Below are positions 38,603 to 49,700 of a stretch of 64,000 nt of DNA, in pieces. The translations under genes and the position numbers were made by a program. Under the pieces are notes generated by a model, which did not search any database, was not told the DNA's origin, and was given only the letters and a program-made list of their open reading frames with translations. This stretch comes from Paenibacillus sp. RC67 (GTDB taxonomy: Bacteria > Bacillota > Bacilli > Paenibacillales > NBRC-103111). The stretch lies in contig NZ_CP125098.1 of the NCBI RefSeq assembly GCF_030020805.1, positions 2,274,001 to 2,338,000 of the forward strand. Direction: 5' to 3'. Numbering within the stretch: the stretch's first letter is position 1; each line of letters starts with the position of its first letter.

Positions 38603-38617
38603 GCTGCTGTGCGAAAC

Positions 38618-38771
38618 GGATGCATATGAAGTCAGTTTCGCTTAGCGAAACTTAAGTGGGCGCGTACGAAGTTAGTTTCGCTTCGCGAAACTCAGCAGAT
38701 GCTTACGAAGCCAGTTTCGCTTCGCGAAACTCAGCGGATGCTTACGAAGTCAGTTTCGCTTCGCGAAACTC
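38618..38771 (+). repeat. Four tandem 39-40 bp palindromic repeats ending at the ruvB ribosome-binding site
   Basis: Hairpin cores lie at 38634-38652, 38674-38692, 38713-38731 and 38752-38770, spaced 40, 39 and 39 bases. The core AGTTTCGCTTCGCGAAACT is an 8-bp perfect stem with a TTC loop (TTA in the first copy). Linkers read like CAGCGGATGCTTACGAAGTC with few changes. The last core is followed after one base by TAAGGAGG, the ruvB Shine-Dalgarno sequence. There is no spacer diversity, so it is not a CRISPR. Confidence 0.95.
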
Positions 38772-38789
38772 TAAGGAGGAACACCAAAC

Positions 38790-39794
38790 GTGGAAGACAG
38801 GATCATTTCAGCTAACCTGATGATGGAAGACACAGGAATGGAATTAAGCCTGCGTCCAAGATATTTGGCTGAATATATAGGGCAGGCTCAAGCAAAGGAA
38901 AATTTAAAAATCTATATAGAAGCGGCCAAAATGCGCAAAGAAGCACTGGATCACGTCCTTTTATACGGTCCGCCGGGACTTGGGAAGACGACGCTGTCCA
39001 ATATTATCGCAAATGAGCTGGGCGTTAACGTACGTACTACTTCCGGACCTGCGATTGAACGTCCCGGTGATTTGGCAGCTATTTTGACCAATTTGCAGGA
39101 AGGCGACGTTCTGTTCATCGACGAGATTCATCGTCTTCATCGGACAGTAGAAGAAGTGCTGTATCCGGCGATGGAGGATTTTGCGCTGGACATAATTATC
39201 GGTAAAGGTCCTAGTGCCCGATCGGTCCGGCTTGATCTTCCGGCCTTCACGCTGGTTGGGGCTACGACCCGTGTCGGCTTGTTGTCCGCTCCGCTGCGCG
39301 ATCGCTTCGGTGTGGTCAGCCGTCTGGAATACTATACCGTTGACGAGCTTGCGTATATCGTGAGCCGGACAGCGGATATTTTGCAGGTGCAAATCGTTGG
39401 TGAAGCTTCGGATGAGATCGGCAAACGGTCGCGCGGAACACCGCGTATTGCAAACCGTCTATTGAAGCGTGTACGTGATTATGCTCAAGTAAAGGGTGAC
39501 GGCATCATCACATTGGATATTGCGCAAAAAGCGCTGCTAGGTATCCAAATCGATCATCTAGGACTTGATGAGATCGACCATAAAATGCTGCGCGCTATTA
39601 TTTTGAGCTTCCAAGGCGGCCCTGTTGGGTTGGATACGATTGCAGCTACGATCGGAGAAGAAAGTCAAACGATAGAAGATGTGTACGAGCCGTATTTGCT
39701 TCAAATCGGATTTTTGCAACGCACGCCTCGAGGTCGGATGGCGACTCATATGGCTTACAGCCATTTGGGGTTGCCCATGCCGGACAACCACTAG
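38790..39794 (+). CDS. ruvB: Holliday junction branch migration ATPase RuvB
   Basis: 334-residue AAA+ motor. Walker [11 protein letters not shown] lies near residues 57-66, Walker [11 protein letters not shown] near 109-118, sensor 1 [19 protein letters not shown] near 151-169, and a C-terminal winged-helix domain with [12 protein letters not shown] at 38790 follows TAAGGAGG by 10 bases. The repeat array ends just upstream, so translation may be affected by RNA folding. Confidence 0.97.
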   Translation: MEDRIISANLMMEDTGMELSLRPRYLAEYIGQAQAKENLKIYIEAAKMRKEALDHVLLYGPPGLGKTTLSNIIANELGVNVRTTSGPAIERPGDLAAILTNLQEGDVLFIDEIHRLHRTVEEVLYPAMEDFALDIIIGKGPSARSVRLDLPAFTLVGATTRVGLLSAPLRDRFGVVSRLEYYTVDELAYIVSRTADILQVQIVGEASDEIGKRSRGTPRIANRLLKRVRDYAQVKGDGIITLDIAQKALLGIQIDHLGLDEIDHKMLRAIILSFQGGPVGLDTIAATIGEESQTIEDVYEPYLLQIGFLQRTPRGRMATHMAYSHLGLPMPDNH

Positions 39795-39854
39795 CTATTA
39801 AGCAGGTGGAAGGAAAGAGTGCACTCATCAACGTCAGAGAGGGGAACGCTGAAC

Positions 39855-42014
39855 ATGAGGAAGCTTAAGCCTTCACTTGGTTCTATACAAAAATGGGTTA
39901 TAAGTATATGTATCGTTACAGCGGGTGCCGGGATTTCCACAGGATTTGACTCGCCCGTGCCTAGTGCCTATGCAGCAGAAACGGAAAAGCTGGATTCGGT
40001 TAGGGTTGCTTTGTTTATTGATACAGGGAAGTACAGTGTTAATACATCTTCGGTAACCTTATCTTCGGCCAAGGGGATGGATATTACACTCCGCAATTCA
40101 GCAGGTGCGGATAAGCCGGCATTTGCTATCGTAGATAAGACATCTGCAGCCGCCTCTTTGGATGGCTTTCATGCAGTGTTGTGGGAAGGCACCGACAAGA
40201 CCCAGGCCAAATCGATCATGGACAAGCTTACAGCTGCCAATCAGGATGCTGTACTGGTCGCAAGCACCAAGCGAGGCACGGTATCCTATCAAATTGAACT
40301 GGGACCCTATGCCACGAAGGATGTGGCGCAAGCAGCAATGACTAAAGCCTCGGGCTTGTCAGCAGTCAGCGGATTGATTAAAGGCTATACGCCGAGTGTA
40401 GGGGGGCCTCTGCATTGGAATGCGGGCAGCTACGCTACCGAGGCGGAAGCGGCTGCCCAAGCGGCCGCAATCGGTGCAGCTGGATTTGATGCAGGAGTCG
40501 CTTTTATGGATACGGCGGCAGGAACGCCCGCTTATGCGGTTTTCGTGGGTGCAGAAACGACATCGGCAGAGCTGAATGCAGTCAAATTGCAAATCAATGG
40601 CGTAATGCCTGCGCTTGTGCTGCAGCCAGTCGATCCGGCTATTTCCTACATAGTAAAACGGACGCAAGCGGATTTGGAAACCGATGGTCTTCCTGTGATA
40701 CCCTACTTCACTCTGGGGGGCGGCACGGGCGCCAATTCAACCACCAAGCTTACGGTATCTCCCAATCTATCCGATACGGTAGCTGTTAAGGAGCGATTCG
40801 AACGTTCGTATAGAGGTATCCTCGAGATATCCCGGTTCAATTCCAAGCTTGCTGTTATCAACGAACTGCCTATGGATCAGTATCTGGCATCTGTGGTCAG
40901 CTCGGAGCTCAATAAGGATTGGCCGGTGGAGGCATTGAAGGCGCAAGCGGTTGCCGCACGAACCTATGTTAAGAAGCAGGGTGTCAAATATCAGATAGCC
41001 CATGTGTCTGATTCCACTGTGGATCAGGCGTATCAGGGAGCGGGCGCCGAATTTCCAACCGCTTTAACTGCTGTCCAAGCAACGCAAGGCGAGGTGCTTA
41101 AAGATAAAGCTGGCTTGATTTCCCCTTTGTTTTATTCTAATGCAGGAGGAATGACTGCAGAATCAACCGAAGTGTGGGGAAATAAAGTCGCTTATTTGCA
41201 AAGCGTTCCGAGTCCCGATGATGGAGCAGAGAAAGGAAAGGTCGTCTGGTATCGTATCGTGCTGCCTAATGGAAAAACAGGATATATTCATTCCTCTTAC
41301 GCTCGCGATACGGGGGAGAAGAATGCTGCCGGTCTGCCTTACTTCGTTTCAACAGGGACGGGAGTCAGTGTTCGGCCTGCTCCGTTCGTCGACAATACAG
41401 CAAATCCCGCCAGCTTTAAGGTGGATATCGGAGATAGGTTCGTCGTATTTGACCAGGCGATGGAATCCAATGCGTTCTCTTGGATACGAGGTCCTTATGA
41501 TGCGGATAAACTGAAAGAGAAGGTAAATACGGTACTAGGTCAGCCTATCAGTGGCTCGTTGGAGAAACTTGAAATATCCAAAAGAGGAGAGTCGGGCAGG
41601 GTCGTTGAGATGAAAGCCAACGGTCAAGTGATGAAGCCTGATTATCCCGATGCGCTTCGCACCCTATTTAATAGTTTGCCGAGCACCCGGTTTGATATTG
41701 AAGAAACGGGAAGGTATACTATACTGGGAGCAAACAATACGGTACGCGATCAAACCGCCTCTTCCCCAGCTATTTATGTCGCTACAGGCGGTGCAGCTCC
41801 TCAAGCTGCGACGGCACCACAGATTTTTGTATTGAACGGAGATAATAAAGCGAAGCTTGCCGATAAGCAGTCCCAATATGTTTTTAGAGGTACAGGGTAT
41901 GGTCATGGACTAGGCATGTCCCAATGGGGTGCCCGAGGCTATGCCGAGCTTGGCTATGATTATAAAAAAATATTGCAGACCTACTATGTAGGAGTCTCGA
42001 TAACCAAGGAATGA
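39855..42014 (+). CDS. SpoIID/LytB-domain exported protein with SPOR-like repeats
   Basis: 719-residue secreted protein. A signal peptide (about residues 1-40, ending PSAYA) leads to two SPOR-like repeats (about 85-250), then a SpoIID domain. This has [20 protein letters not shown] and [16 protein letters not shown] near 335-375, and ends with [19 protein letters not shown] near 685-703. In the middle of the domain, about 100 residues (roughly 455-560) look like an inserted SH3-type segment ([24 protein letters not shown]). SpoIID proteins cleave denuded glycan during engulfment; LytB types enhance amidases. The larger size argues for a vegetative or late paralog rather than SpoIID itself. 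ATG 39855 follows GAGAGGGG. Confidence 0.85.
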   Translation: MRKLKPSLGSIQKWVISICIVTAGAGISTGFDSPVPSAYAAETEKLDSVRVALFIDTGKYSVNTSSVTLSSAKGMDITLRNSAGADKPAFAIVDKTSAAASLDGFHAVLWEGTDKTQAKSIMDKLTAANQDAVLVASTKRGTVSYQIELGPYATKDVAQAAMTKASGLSAVSGLIKGYTPSVGGPLHWNAGSYATEAEAAAQAAAIGAAGFDAGVAFMDTAAGTPAYAVFVGAETTSAELNAVKLQINGVMPALVLQPVDPAISYIVKRTQADLETDGLPVIPYFTLGGGTGANSTTKLTVSPNLSDTVAVKERFERSYRGILEISRFNSKLAVINELPMDQYLASVVSSELNKDWPVEALKAQAVAARTYVKKQGVKYQIAHVSDSTVDQAYQGAGAEFPTALTAVQATQGEVLKDKAGLISPLFYSNAGGMTAESTEVWGNKVAYLQSVPSPDDGAEKGKVVWYRIVLPNGKTGYIHSSYARDTGEKNAAGLPYFVSTGTGVSVRPAPFVDNTANPASFKVDIGDRFVVFDQAMESNAFSWIRGPYDADKLKEKVNTVLGQPISGSLEKLEISKRGESGRVVEMKANGQVMKPDYPDALRTLFNSLPSTRFDIEETGRYTILGANNTVRDQTASSPAIYVATGGAAPQAATAPQIFVLNGDNKAKLADKQSQYVFRGTGYGHGLGMSQWGARGYAELGYDYKKILQTYYVGVSITKE

Positions 42015-43087
42015 CGAACATGCAGGTAGAATGGTTTGATTATGATTTACCGGAGTCGCTTATTGCACAAACTCCATTGAAGGATCGAACATCCTCAAGA
42101 TTATTAACGCTGAACAAAACAACCGGAGCGATACAGCATCAAACGTTTGAAGCTTTAATCGATTATGTGGAAGCCGGGGATGTGCTCGTGTTGAATGATA
42201 CACGGGTAATACCAGCCCGGCTTTTTGGTGTCAAGGCGGATACCGGAGCCAAAGCGGAAGTGCTCCTGCTCAAACAGCTGGAGGGGGACCGCTGGGAGGC
42301 ACTGGTTAAGCCTGGCAAGCGATTGAAGAAAGGTGCTGTTATTCTATTTGGCGAGGACGATACTCGTGCTTCGGAAGGCAGCAAAACCGCTCTTCTTACT
42401 GCCACTATTGAAGAAGAAAGCGATATGGGCGGCCGCGTGCTGCGGTTTAGCTATGAAGGGATTTTCCCGGAGCTATTGGACCGACTTGGTCAAATGCCTC
42501 TGCCTCCTTATATTAAGGAGCAGCTGCCCGAACGTGAGCGGTACCAGACGGTATATGCGAAGCATGAGGGGTCCGCTGCAGCACCGACGGCAGGGCTTCA
42601 TTTTACAAGGGAATACTTGAATAGGCTGGAACAAAAAGGTATACAATTAGCTTATATTACGCTTCATGTAGGACTTGGCACGTTTCGGCCGGTATCGGTC
42701 GATGATGTGGAGTCGCATCGGATGCATGAGGAGTATTATGAGGTAAGCAGCGAAGCGGCCGATAAGATCAATACAGCTAAAGCTTTGGGAAAGCGGGTCA
42801 TTGCAATCGGAACGACATCATCAAGGACTCTAGAAACGGCAGCCAAGGTAAGCTCTGAGGGTGGAAGACTTCAAGCTTGCAGCGGCTGGACCGATATTTT
42901 TATTTTCCCGGGCTTTGAGTTCCAGATCGTTGACGCGCTTGTGACGAACTTTCATTTACCCAAGTCGACGCTGCTCATGTTAATCAGTGCTTTGGCCGAT
43001 CGTGAGAAGGTTATGGAAGCTTATCGTCAAGCGGTTGAACGGGAATACCGGTTTTTTAGCTTTGGCGATGCCATGTTAATTTATTAA
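42011..43087 (+). CDS. queA: S-adenosylmethionine:tRNA ribosyltransferase-isomerase
   Basis: 358-residue enzyme that adds the cyclopentene ring precursor to preQ1 in tRNA (queuosine pathway). Motifs: [18 protein letters not shown] at the start, [30 protein letters not shown], and [19 protein letters not shown] near the end. ATG at 42011 overlaps the preceding stop (ATGA); ATG 42020 is an alternative. Followed by tgt as in Bacillus. Confidence 0.97.
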   Translation: MTNMQVEWFDYDLPESLIAQTPLKDRTSSRLLTLNKTTGAIQHQTFEALIDYVEAGDVLVLNDTRVIPARLFGVKADTGAKAEVLLLKQLEGDRWEALVKPGKRLKKGAVILFGEDDTRASEGSKTALLTATIEEESDMGGRVLRFSYEGIFPELLDRLGQMPLPPYIKEQLPERERYQTVYAKHEGSAAAPTAGLHFTREYLNRLEQKGIQLAYITLHVGLGTFRPVSVDDVESHRMHEEYYEVSSEAADKINTAKALGKRVIAIGTTSSRTLETAAKVSSEGGRLQACSGWTDIFIFPGFEFQIVDALVTNFHLPKSTLLMLISALADREKVMEAYRQAVEREYRFFSFGDAMLIY

Positions 43088-43110
43088 TCAGCAGGAAAAG
43101 AAAGAAGTGA

Positions 43111-44253
<1,143 letters not shown>

Positions 44254-44284
44254 ACGTATAGTATAGGGAAAGGGGGGAAAGCAA

Positions 44285-44605
44285 ATGTTGTTAGCAGCAG
44301 CTGATACAGCAGCGCAAGGCGGGCTTCAAGGGTATTTGTATACATACGGTCCACTGGTATTAATGTTTGTAGTCTTGTATTTCTTATTGATTCGTCCCCA
44401 GCAGAAACGTCAAAAGACGCGTAATATGATGCTGGGCAATTTGAAAAAAGGCGATAAGGTTGTTACCATCGGCGGTCTTCACGGAACAATTCTGGAGATT
44501 GGAGATGATACGGTCGTTATCCGTGTCAACGATGTAACAAAGCTTACATTCGAACGTTCTGCAGTGAATGCGGTTCAAAGTAGTCCAAGCGAGGACAAGA
44601 AGTAA
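44285..44605 (+). CDS. yajC: Preprotein translocase subunit YajC
   Basis: 106-residue single-span membrane protein of the SecDF-YajC complex. A membrane helix near residues 18-36 (GPLVLMFVVLYFLLIRPQQK) precedes the cytoplasmic part with LKKGDKVVTIGGLHGTI. ATG at 44285 follows AAAGGGGGG. secD-secF lie 5 kb downstream. A terminator follows. Confidence 0.96.
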   Translation: MLLAAADTAAQGGLQGYLYTYGPLVLMFVVLYFLLIRPQQKRQKTRNMMLGNLKKGDKVVTIGGLHGTILEIGDDTVVIRVNDVTKLTFERSAVNAVQSSPSEDKK

Positions 44606-44621
44606 GCGCATCAAAATGAAT

Positions 44622-44661
44622 AAATGCGAGCCTCCTGCGAAGGAAGGACTCGCATTTTTTT
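44622..44661 (+). terminator. Terminator after yajC
   Basis: ATGCGAGCCTCC pairs with GGAAGGACTCGCAT (with a small bulge) and is followed by seven T; it lies between convergent genes. Confidence 0.85.
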
Positions 44662-44705
44662 ATGTTCACCTTTGAACGACCTCGAGAGAGGACAACTGGT
44701 AATTG

Positions 44706-45065
44706 CTATTTCTTCATATTAACGCCTAGCATACCACCTAAAGCACCACATCCGAAGGTTAAGCCGAGCAGAAACAAAGTTTGCTGCGTTAACCCGGTAT
44801 CATAAGCCAAGAACCCAATGATAGCTACAATGAGACAATAAAAGATGCCTAGCAAGCCACCGTGATACCAGCCTCTAGTTCCGCCGCGTTTGCCGGATAC
44901 GATGCCCCCTATGAACATGGAAACGCCGTGTATGGACATCGTGTAGCCAAATAGGGACGTTTCCTGTAAATTTGTTGCAAGCATTAGCAAAGAGATCATT
45001 AGCGTACCTAAGAGCATAAAAATCATGGAGTAGATCAACCCGGAAAATAAAGGTGATTGCTTCAT
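44706..45065 (-). CDS. TIGR04086 family membrane protein (YrzE-like)
   Basis: 119-residue protein with four predicted membrane helices (start SPLFSGLIYSMIFMLLGTLM; end LFLLGLTFGCGALGGMLGVN). The TIGR04086 family is sporulation-linked in Firmicutes by distribution, with no known function. The Bacillus homologue yrzE lies in the same place after yajC. I chose the ATG at 45065 because GGGGGAG lies just upstream; the frame extends 28 codons further without support. Confidence 0.82.
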   Translation of the reverse strand: MKQSPLFSGLIYSMIFMLLGTLMISLLMLATNLQETSLFGYTMSIHGVSMFIGGIVSGKRGGTRGWYHGGLLGIFYCLIVAIIGFLAYDTGLTQQTLFLLGLTFGCGALGGMLGVNMKK

Positions 45066-45245
45066 CGCCGACTCCCCCCAATCAAACCATTTATCATCAT
45101 TGTATGGGCACGTACATAAAAATAGTACAGGTTGTTCTAGACGTATCAAGGTGAAGTTATGTAAAATATGGGAACCGCCATGCCTTTATATGTCATTAAA
45201 TAGAGCAATCCGTACGAACGAATATATGAAAGGTGGGGATATCTT

Positions 45246-46568
45246 TTGGAAACGATTCAATCAACTTCGTTATGGCAGATGGTTGCAGCTGCACTTATTT
45301 TCTTTATCGCTTACGGATGCATTCAAACCGGTATTATTCATCGTGCATACGCCGCTTGGGGTGGAGCGATTCTAGCGCTTATTTTGGGACTGGTTGATGT
45401 TACGACAGCTTATCGGACTCATATCGCTTGGGAAACCATTTTTCTATTGCTGGGTATGATGCTAATGTCGGGAGTCATAGGAAAGACGGGAGGGTTTCAT
45501 TACATCGCCGTTAAATCGATACAGAAGGCGCAAGGTCAACTAACGAAGCTATTATTACTTGTAGCGGTTATTGCGGCATTGGGGTCTGCTCTCTTGGATC
45601 CGATTACAACAATCCTTCTGCTCGTACCCATAACGATTCGCATCGCTAAAGTAATGGAAGTGAGTCCGGTTCCTTTTATTGTGACTGAAATGCTTTGCGG
45701 CAATATTGGCGGGAGCGCCACCCTGATAGGGTCACTTCCGAATATGATGATAGGCTCATCCAAGCTGACAAGTGTAACATTTAACGGCTTTTTGCTGCAT
45801 GTAGCTCCCTTATCTATTCTTCTTTTTGCGGTGACACTATTCGTGCTTCATAGGATGTATGCGAAGGAGTGGAAGCAGCTCCAAACGAAGACGCAGGACT
45901 GGAAGTCCCTGGATGCTTCTGATTACATTAAGAATCGTCCTCTATTGATAAAAGCATTGATAGTGTGGGGATTGACTTTGGTTGGATTTATTTTCCACAA
46001 GCAGCTGCATACTTCGGTTGCCATAATAGCATTGGCGGGTGCATTCGTCCTTCTGCTGCTCACCATTAGAAAAAAAGACGAACTGGAGGAAGCTGTTCAT
46101 TCTGTGGAATGGGGGACTCTGGCATTTCTGATTGGCTTGTTCTTTATTGTAGGCGGCTTGGTAAATAGCGGGATTATAGAAGCTGTTGCATTAAAAGGGA
46201 TGGAGCTTACTTCTGGAAGCGGGGTGTTCGTCTCGATTCTGGTTCTATGGGTTGCAGGACTCGTATCGGCAGGTGTAGATCAAGCTCCGCTGGTAGCGGC
46301 GATGCTTCCTTTGATCAAAAATATCGGTGTGCATATGGACTTAGCGTATGGATGGGAGCTGAATCCTGTCTGGTGGTCGCTTGCCATCGGTGCCAGTATA
46401 GGTGGAGGAGCAACGTTAATCGGATCGCACGCGAATCTGATTGCTGCAGGGCTGGCGATGAAGGAAGGCCATGAAATTTCTTTTACAAAATATTTAAAAA
46501 CGGCGCTGCCTTTAACGCTACTGCTGCTGCTTATTTCGACGGCTTATGTGGTGTGGATTTATTATTAG
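45246..46568 (+). CDS. ArsB/NhaD-superfamily permease
   Basis: 440-residue membrane protein with about eleven helices of the ion transporter (SLC13/ArsB/NhaD) superfamily. Two inverted-repeat halves are visible through the paired motifs GNIGGSATLIGSLPNMMIG (about residues 152-170) and SIGGGATLIGSHANLIAAG (about 382-400). The substrate could be arsenite, Na+ or a carboxylate; no ars genes adjoin. TTG at 45246 follows AAAGGTGGGG. Confidence 0.82.
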   Translation: METIQSTSLWQMVAAALIFFIAYGCIQTGIIHRAYAAWGGAILALILGLVDVTTAYRTHIAWETIFLLLGMMLMSGVIGKTGGFHYIAVKSIQKAQGQLTKLLLLVAVIAALGSALLDPITTILLLVPITIRIAKVMEVSPVPFIVTEMLCGNIGGSATLIGSLPNMMIGSSKLTSVTFNGFLLHVAPLSILLFAVTLFVLHRMYAKEWKQLQTKTQDWKSLDASDYIKNRPLLIKALIVWGLTLVGFIFHKQLHTSVAIIALAGAFVLLLLTIRKKDELEEAVHSVEWGTLAFLIGLFFIVGGLVNSGIIEAVALKGMELTSGSGVFVSILVLWVAGLVSAGVDQAPLVAAMLPLIKNIGVHMDLAYGWELNPVWWSLAIGASIGGGATLIGSHANLIAAGLAMKEGHEISFTKYLKTALPLTLLLLLISTAYVVWIYY

Positions 46569-46701
46569 TTCACGCTTGGAGCACATTTGCCAACAATTCT
46601 TATATGTCCAAACCGTATGACACCATCCGTTAAAGGTCAAAATACCCATGGAAACAGTCCTGTCTTTGCTACGCCATGCTTGTAGGAGGATAGTGGGAAC
46701 C

Positions 46702-47379
46702 ATGGAGATTTTGGCTCTTTTTTTGCGAACCGTACTTGTGTATTTTATCGTGTTATTGACTTTGAGGATTATGGGGAAGAGGGAGATTGGAAAGCTTTCG
46801 CTTTTCGATTTGGTGATATCCATTATGATTGCGGAAATTGCCGTGTTCGTACTGGAAGATATGGGAAAACCGCTTATAGAGGGTATCGTCCCGATGGTCA
46901 CCCTGGTCGTGATTCAAATGTTCATAGCTTACGTGTCGTTGAAGAATGAAAAGCTTCGCCGGATTTTTGAGGGGAGACCGGCCATAGTTATTCAGAATGG
47001 CAAGCTGAATCGTGATGTGATGAGAAGGCATCGGTATAACCTGGATGATTTGCTGCTGCAGCTTCGACAAAATAAGGTCGTAGACGTAGCGGATGTTGAG
47101 TTTGCCATACTGGAGCCATCGGGCAAGCTGACCGTTGTTGAAAAGGATCCTGCGGATGGTCAGCCTGCCGCCAAGCAGCAGGTCAAAATCAGATATGAGG
47201 GGCTTCCCTTGCCTCTCATTATGGATGGGAAGGTTCAAGATGACAGTCTGGAGAAACTTGGGAAAACGCGTTTTTGGTTAAAAAGCGAGCTGCAATCCAA
47301 GGGAGTACAAGATTTTAAAGACGTGTTCTTCTGTACGATCGATCACAAGGGCAAATGGTTTATTGATAAGAAAAGATAA
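46702..47379 (+). CDS. DUF421 (YetF/YrbG family) membrane protein
   Basis: 225-residue protein: three N-terminal membrane helices (about residues 1-80, with LRIMGKREIGKLSLFDLVIS) and two cytoplasmic YetF-type alpha/beta domains (IFEGRPAIVIQNGKLN; VADVEFAILEPSGKLTV). Function is unknown; in Bacillus some members (e.g. SpoVAE/YetF relatives) are spore-associated, and yrbG occupies the same place. ATG at 46702 fits the family N-terminus, with AGGAGG 12 bases upstream; GTG 46693 is an alternative. Tail to tail with spoVB. Confidence 0.85.
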   Translation: MEILALFLRTVLVYFIVLLTLRIMGKREIGKLSLFDLVISIMIAEIAVFVLEDMGKPLIEGIVPMVTLVVIQMFIAYVSLKNEKLRRIFEGRPAIVIQNGKLNRDVMRRHRYNLDDLLLQLRQNKVVDVADVEFAILEPSGKLTVVEKDPADGQPAAKQQVKIRYEGLPLPLIMDGKVQDDSLEKLGKTRFWLKSELQSKGVQDFKDVFFCTIDHKGKWFIDKKR

Positions 47380-47380
47380 T

Positions 47381-48949
47381 CTATTTAACAAATTTGCGTC
47401 CCAGCCACAATAATCTCAGAAGATCGTTTCGATTAATGAGCTTTAAGAACACAGAGCAGATTAGGTACAGAGTAATACCTGCAATGGAGGAGACAATAAA
47501 ACGAATCAGCTCGTTATCCAGCCAGCCTGTGTACATAATGACATGACTGGCCCATCCGGATATTGCCATCGCCACACCGACCTTGGCAAAATCGGTCATT
47601 TCCATCCGGAAATTCAACAGCTTGACCACACTGCGCCAATGTAGAAGGGTAACGAGCATGATGTTCACGTTAATAGCCATGAGTGCCCCCAGGATACCGA
47701 ATTCAGGCTTGCTCGCCAGCACATAAATTAAGGTCAGCTTGATAATGGATCCGACTAATGTGTTGATTAATGCACTGCCTGGCTTCTCCAAAGCTTGCAA
47801 AGTCGCTTGAAGTGGCGCTTGAAAGTAAATGAACAAAGCGACAGGTGCCATCATTTTCAGCATTGAGGCTACTTGGCTTTGACCGTATAAGTAGAGACAG
47901 AGCGGTTCAGCCAACACGAACATGATCATCGCGAAAGGGGCTCCCGTCACCAGTGCTAGCTTCAAGGACTGATGAAGTCTGGAATGGATCGTTTTCAAAT
48001 CATTTTGCGCCGCGGCTTCGGAAAGGGAAGGAACTAAGGAAACCGATAAGGAATAAGTCAAGGCGCTGGGAAGCATGAGTATCGGCATAACCATTCCTTG
48101 CAGCGCCCCGTACTGTGCAGTGGCTATTTTGGTAGCTACTCCGGCTATTGCCAAGCTGCGGACAATGATGATGGATTCGAAGAAATAGGAGCAGGAGCCT
48201 ACAAGCTTGCTGCCGGTAATCGGTACAGCGAGCTTTAACAGCAGCTGCAGGTTAGCCCAGCGACTTGATAAGGGACTAGAGCCGATTCCTGTTTCAGGGA
48301 TGGACCTGGCTGACCTCCTGCGGTTGTTCCGATACTGATAGTACAATACAAGAAGTGCTGCGATTTCACCTGCCAAAACGCCTGCCATTGCGCCTGCTGC
48401 AGCGAATTCAATCCCGTAGGGTAGCATGGTATAAGCAAAGGCTAGTACAGTGAATATTCGCACTAACGTCTCAACGACTTGAGAGAGGGCTGTAGGAATC
48501 ATATTTTGCCTTCCCTGGAAATAGCCGCGGTACACCGAACCGATGCCCACTATCAATATGATGGGTGTCATGGTCAGAAAGGTGTAGTAAACGCGTGAAT
48601 CGGTCAGTAGATGTGTTGAAATCCATTTGGCGGCAAAAAAGCTGGCGATCGCAAATAAAAAGCTGATTGAAAGAGTAAAAAGAAATGAGATTCGAAATAT
48701 TCTACTTATCCGGTGTTCATTTCCTTCCGCTTCCGCCTCTGCAACCAGTTTCGCAATCGCGATAGGAATGCCTCCGGTAATTAATGTTAAAATAACGATA
48801 AGGAATGGATAGCCCATTTGATATAATCCGATTCCTTCAGCGCCGATGACTCGTGGTAATGTAATTCTAGGGATGAAGCCAAGGATGCGGTTAATGATAC
48901 CTGCGGCAAGCAAAATGAGCGTGCCCTTCATAAACGATTGTTTGGTCAC
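47381..48949 (-). CDS. spoVB: Stage V sporulation protein B (MOP-type lipid flippase)
   Basis: 522-residue membrane protein with about fourteen helices of the MOP/MurJ-like exporter superfamily. SpoVB is required for spore cortex synthesis, probably flipping lipid II in the mother cell. Typical stretches: RITLPRVIGAEGIGLYQMGY at the N-terminus and ITGSKLVGSCSYFFESIIIV mid-protein. GTG at 48949 (start MTKQSFMKGT) has AGGAAGAAGG upstream; the open frame extends 77 codons further without family support. Placement before comN-secDF follows Bacillus. Confidence 0.93.
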   Translation of the reverse strand: MTKQSFMKGTLILLAAGIINRILGFIPRITLPRVIGAEGIGLYQMGYPFLIVILTLITGGIPIAIAKLVAEAEAEGNEHRISRIFRISFLFTLSISFLFAIASFFAAKWISTHLLTDSRVYYTFLTMTPIILIVGIGSVYRGYFQGRQNMIPTALSQVVETLVRIFTVLAFAYTMLPYGIEFAAAGAMAGVLAGEIAALLVLYYQYRNNRRRSARSIPETGIGSSPLSSRWANLQLLLKLAVPITGSKLVGSCSYFFESIIIVRSLAIAGVATKIATAQYGALQGMVMPILMLPSALTYSLSVSLVPSLSEAAAQNDLKTIHSRLHQSLKLALVTGAPFAMIMFVLAEPLCLYLYGQSQVASMLKMMAPVALFIYFQAPLQATLQALEKPGSALINTLVGSIIKLTLIYVLASKPEFGILGALMAINVNIMLVTLLHWRSVVKLLNFRMEMTDFAKVGVAMAISGWASHVIMYTGWLDNELIRFIVSSIAGITLYLICSVFLKLINRNDLLRLLWLGRKFVK

Positions 48950-49150
48950 GTGAACGCCTTCTTCCTCCCTTAAGATTTCATTAGAAAAATGACTTCGCAG
49001 TATGGACCATAAGATATACTTAATGAATATGCTGAACCTGTCCCACTGCATGACATTTTTTGTGCAACTTCTTGGACAAGAAGGAAGGAAATGGCCCGGG
49101 AGCAGCGAATATGTGTAACAGCGACGCTGTAATGCAGGAGGTTGATGGTC

Positions 49151-49585
49151 GTGGATCAAGAGGAACGTAATACACAGCAACAGTTGGAGGCATCAGCCAA
49201 CGATTCGGAGGGAGCCATAGGATCGACAATGCAGGATGAAATGCCCGAGCCGGGAGAACCGCCTTTAGAGCCTGAACCCGAAGAGGAAGGGGATACTCTG
49301 GAGTGTAAGGTTGAGTTGGAGTCTGAACCGGAATGGGAAGTTTTATCGGACGTGGAATTAAATGAAGTAATCGAGAGCATCTGCAACAGTAAAGCCGAAG
49401 AGTTCAGAATGATTGGGTATGAGCATGTTACCGGGATGGAAATATGGGAGTGTGTCAGCGACAAGTATAAAAAGACGGGCACCCCTCCTCTGCATAAAGT
49501 GGTCAATGATATTTTATCGTTAAAAGTGACACAGTTTATGAACTGGATGACAATGAGCATTTATAAAACCAACCCTTTCAAATAG
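49151..49585 (+). CDS. ComN-like post-transcriptional regulator
   Basis: 144-residue protein. Residues 1-60 are an acidic Pro/Glu-rich tail not seen in B. subtilis ComN. The C-terminal ~85 residues match the Post_transc_reg family (ELNEVIESICNSKAEEFRMI, then WECVSDKYKKTG and VNDILSLKVTQFMNWM). ComN regulates comE mRNA in Bacillus. GTG at 49151 is 9 bases after AGGAGG; ATG at 49145 is only 3 bases away. It is divergent from spoVB and precedes secD, as in Bacillus. The terminator overlaps its last codons. Confidence 0.82.
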   Translation: MDQEERNTQQQLEASANDSEGAIGSTMQDEMPEPGEPPLEPEPEEEGDTLECKVELESEPEWEVLSDVELNEVIESICNSKAEEFRMIGYEHVTGMEIWECVSDKYKKTGTPPLHKVVNDILSLKVTQFMNWMTMSIYKTNPFK

Positions 49586-49605
49586 CGGAAGGGTTGTTTG
49601 TTTTT
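49571..49605 (+). terminator. Terminator overlapping the end of the ComN-like gene
   Basis: AACCCTTTC pairs with GGAAGGGTT (one mismatch), followed by a T-rich tract. The left arm is coding and the stop codon (49583-49585) lies in the loop. Confidence 0.75.
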
Positions 49606-49700
49606 AACCTGATTCCAGCTGCCATCAATCGTCAAATTGACTCGTTTTTCGCAGGTGGGTATAATAGGCATATTGAGTATGGAAGGAGATCGTTATACAC

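Noticed and set aside
38618..38771. Possible CRISPR array from regularly spaced repeats
   Set aside because: The repeats abut one another with near-identical linkers and no unique spacers, and there are no cas genes.
47381..49180. Longer SpoVB with 77 extra N-terminal residues
   Set aside because: The extension is unlike the family and GTG 48949 has a good ribosome site and family-like N-terminus.
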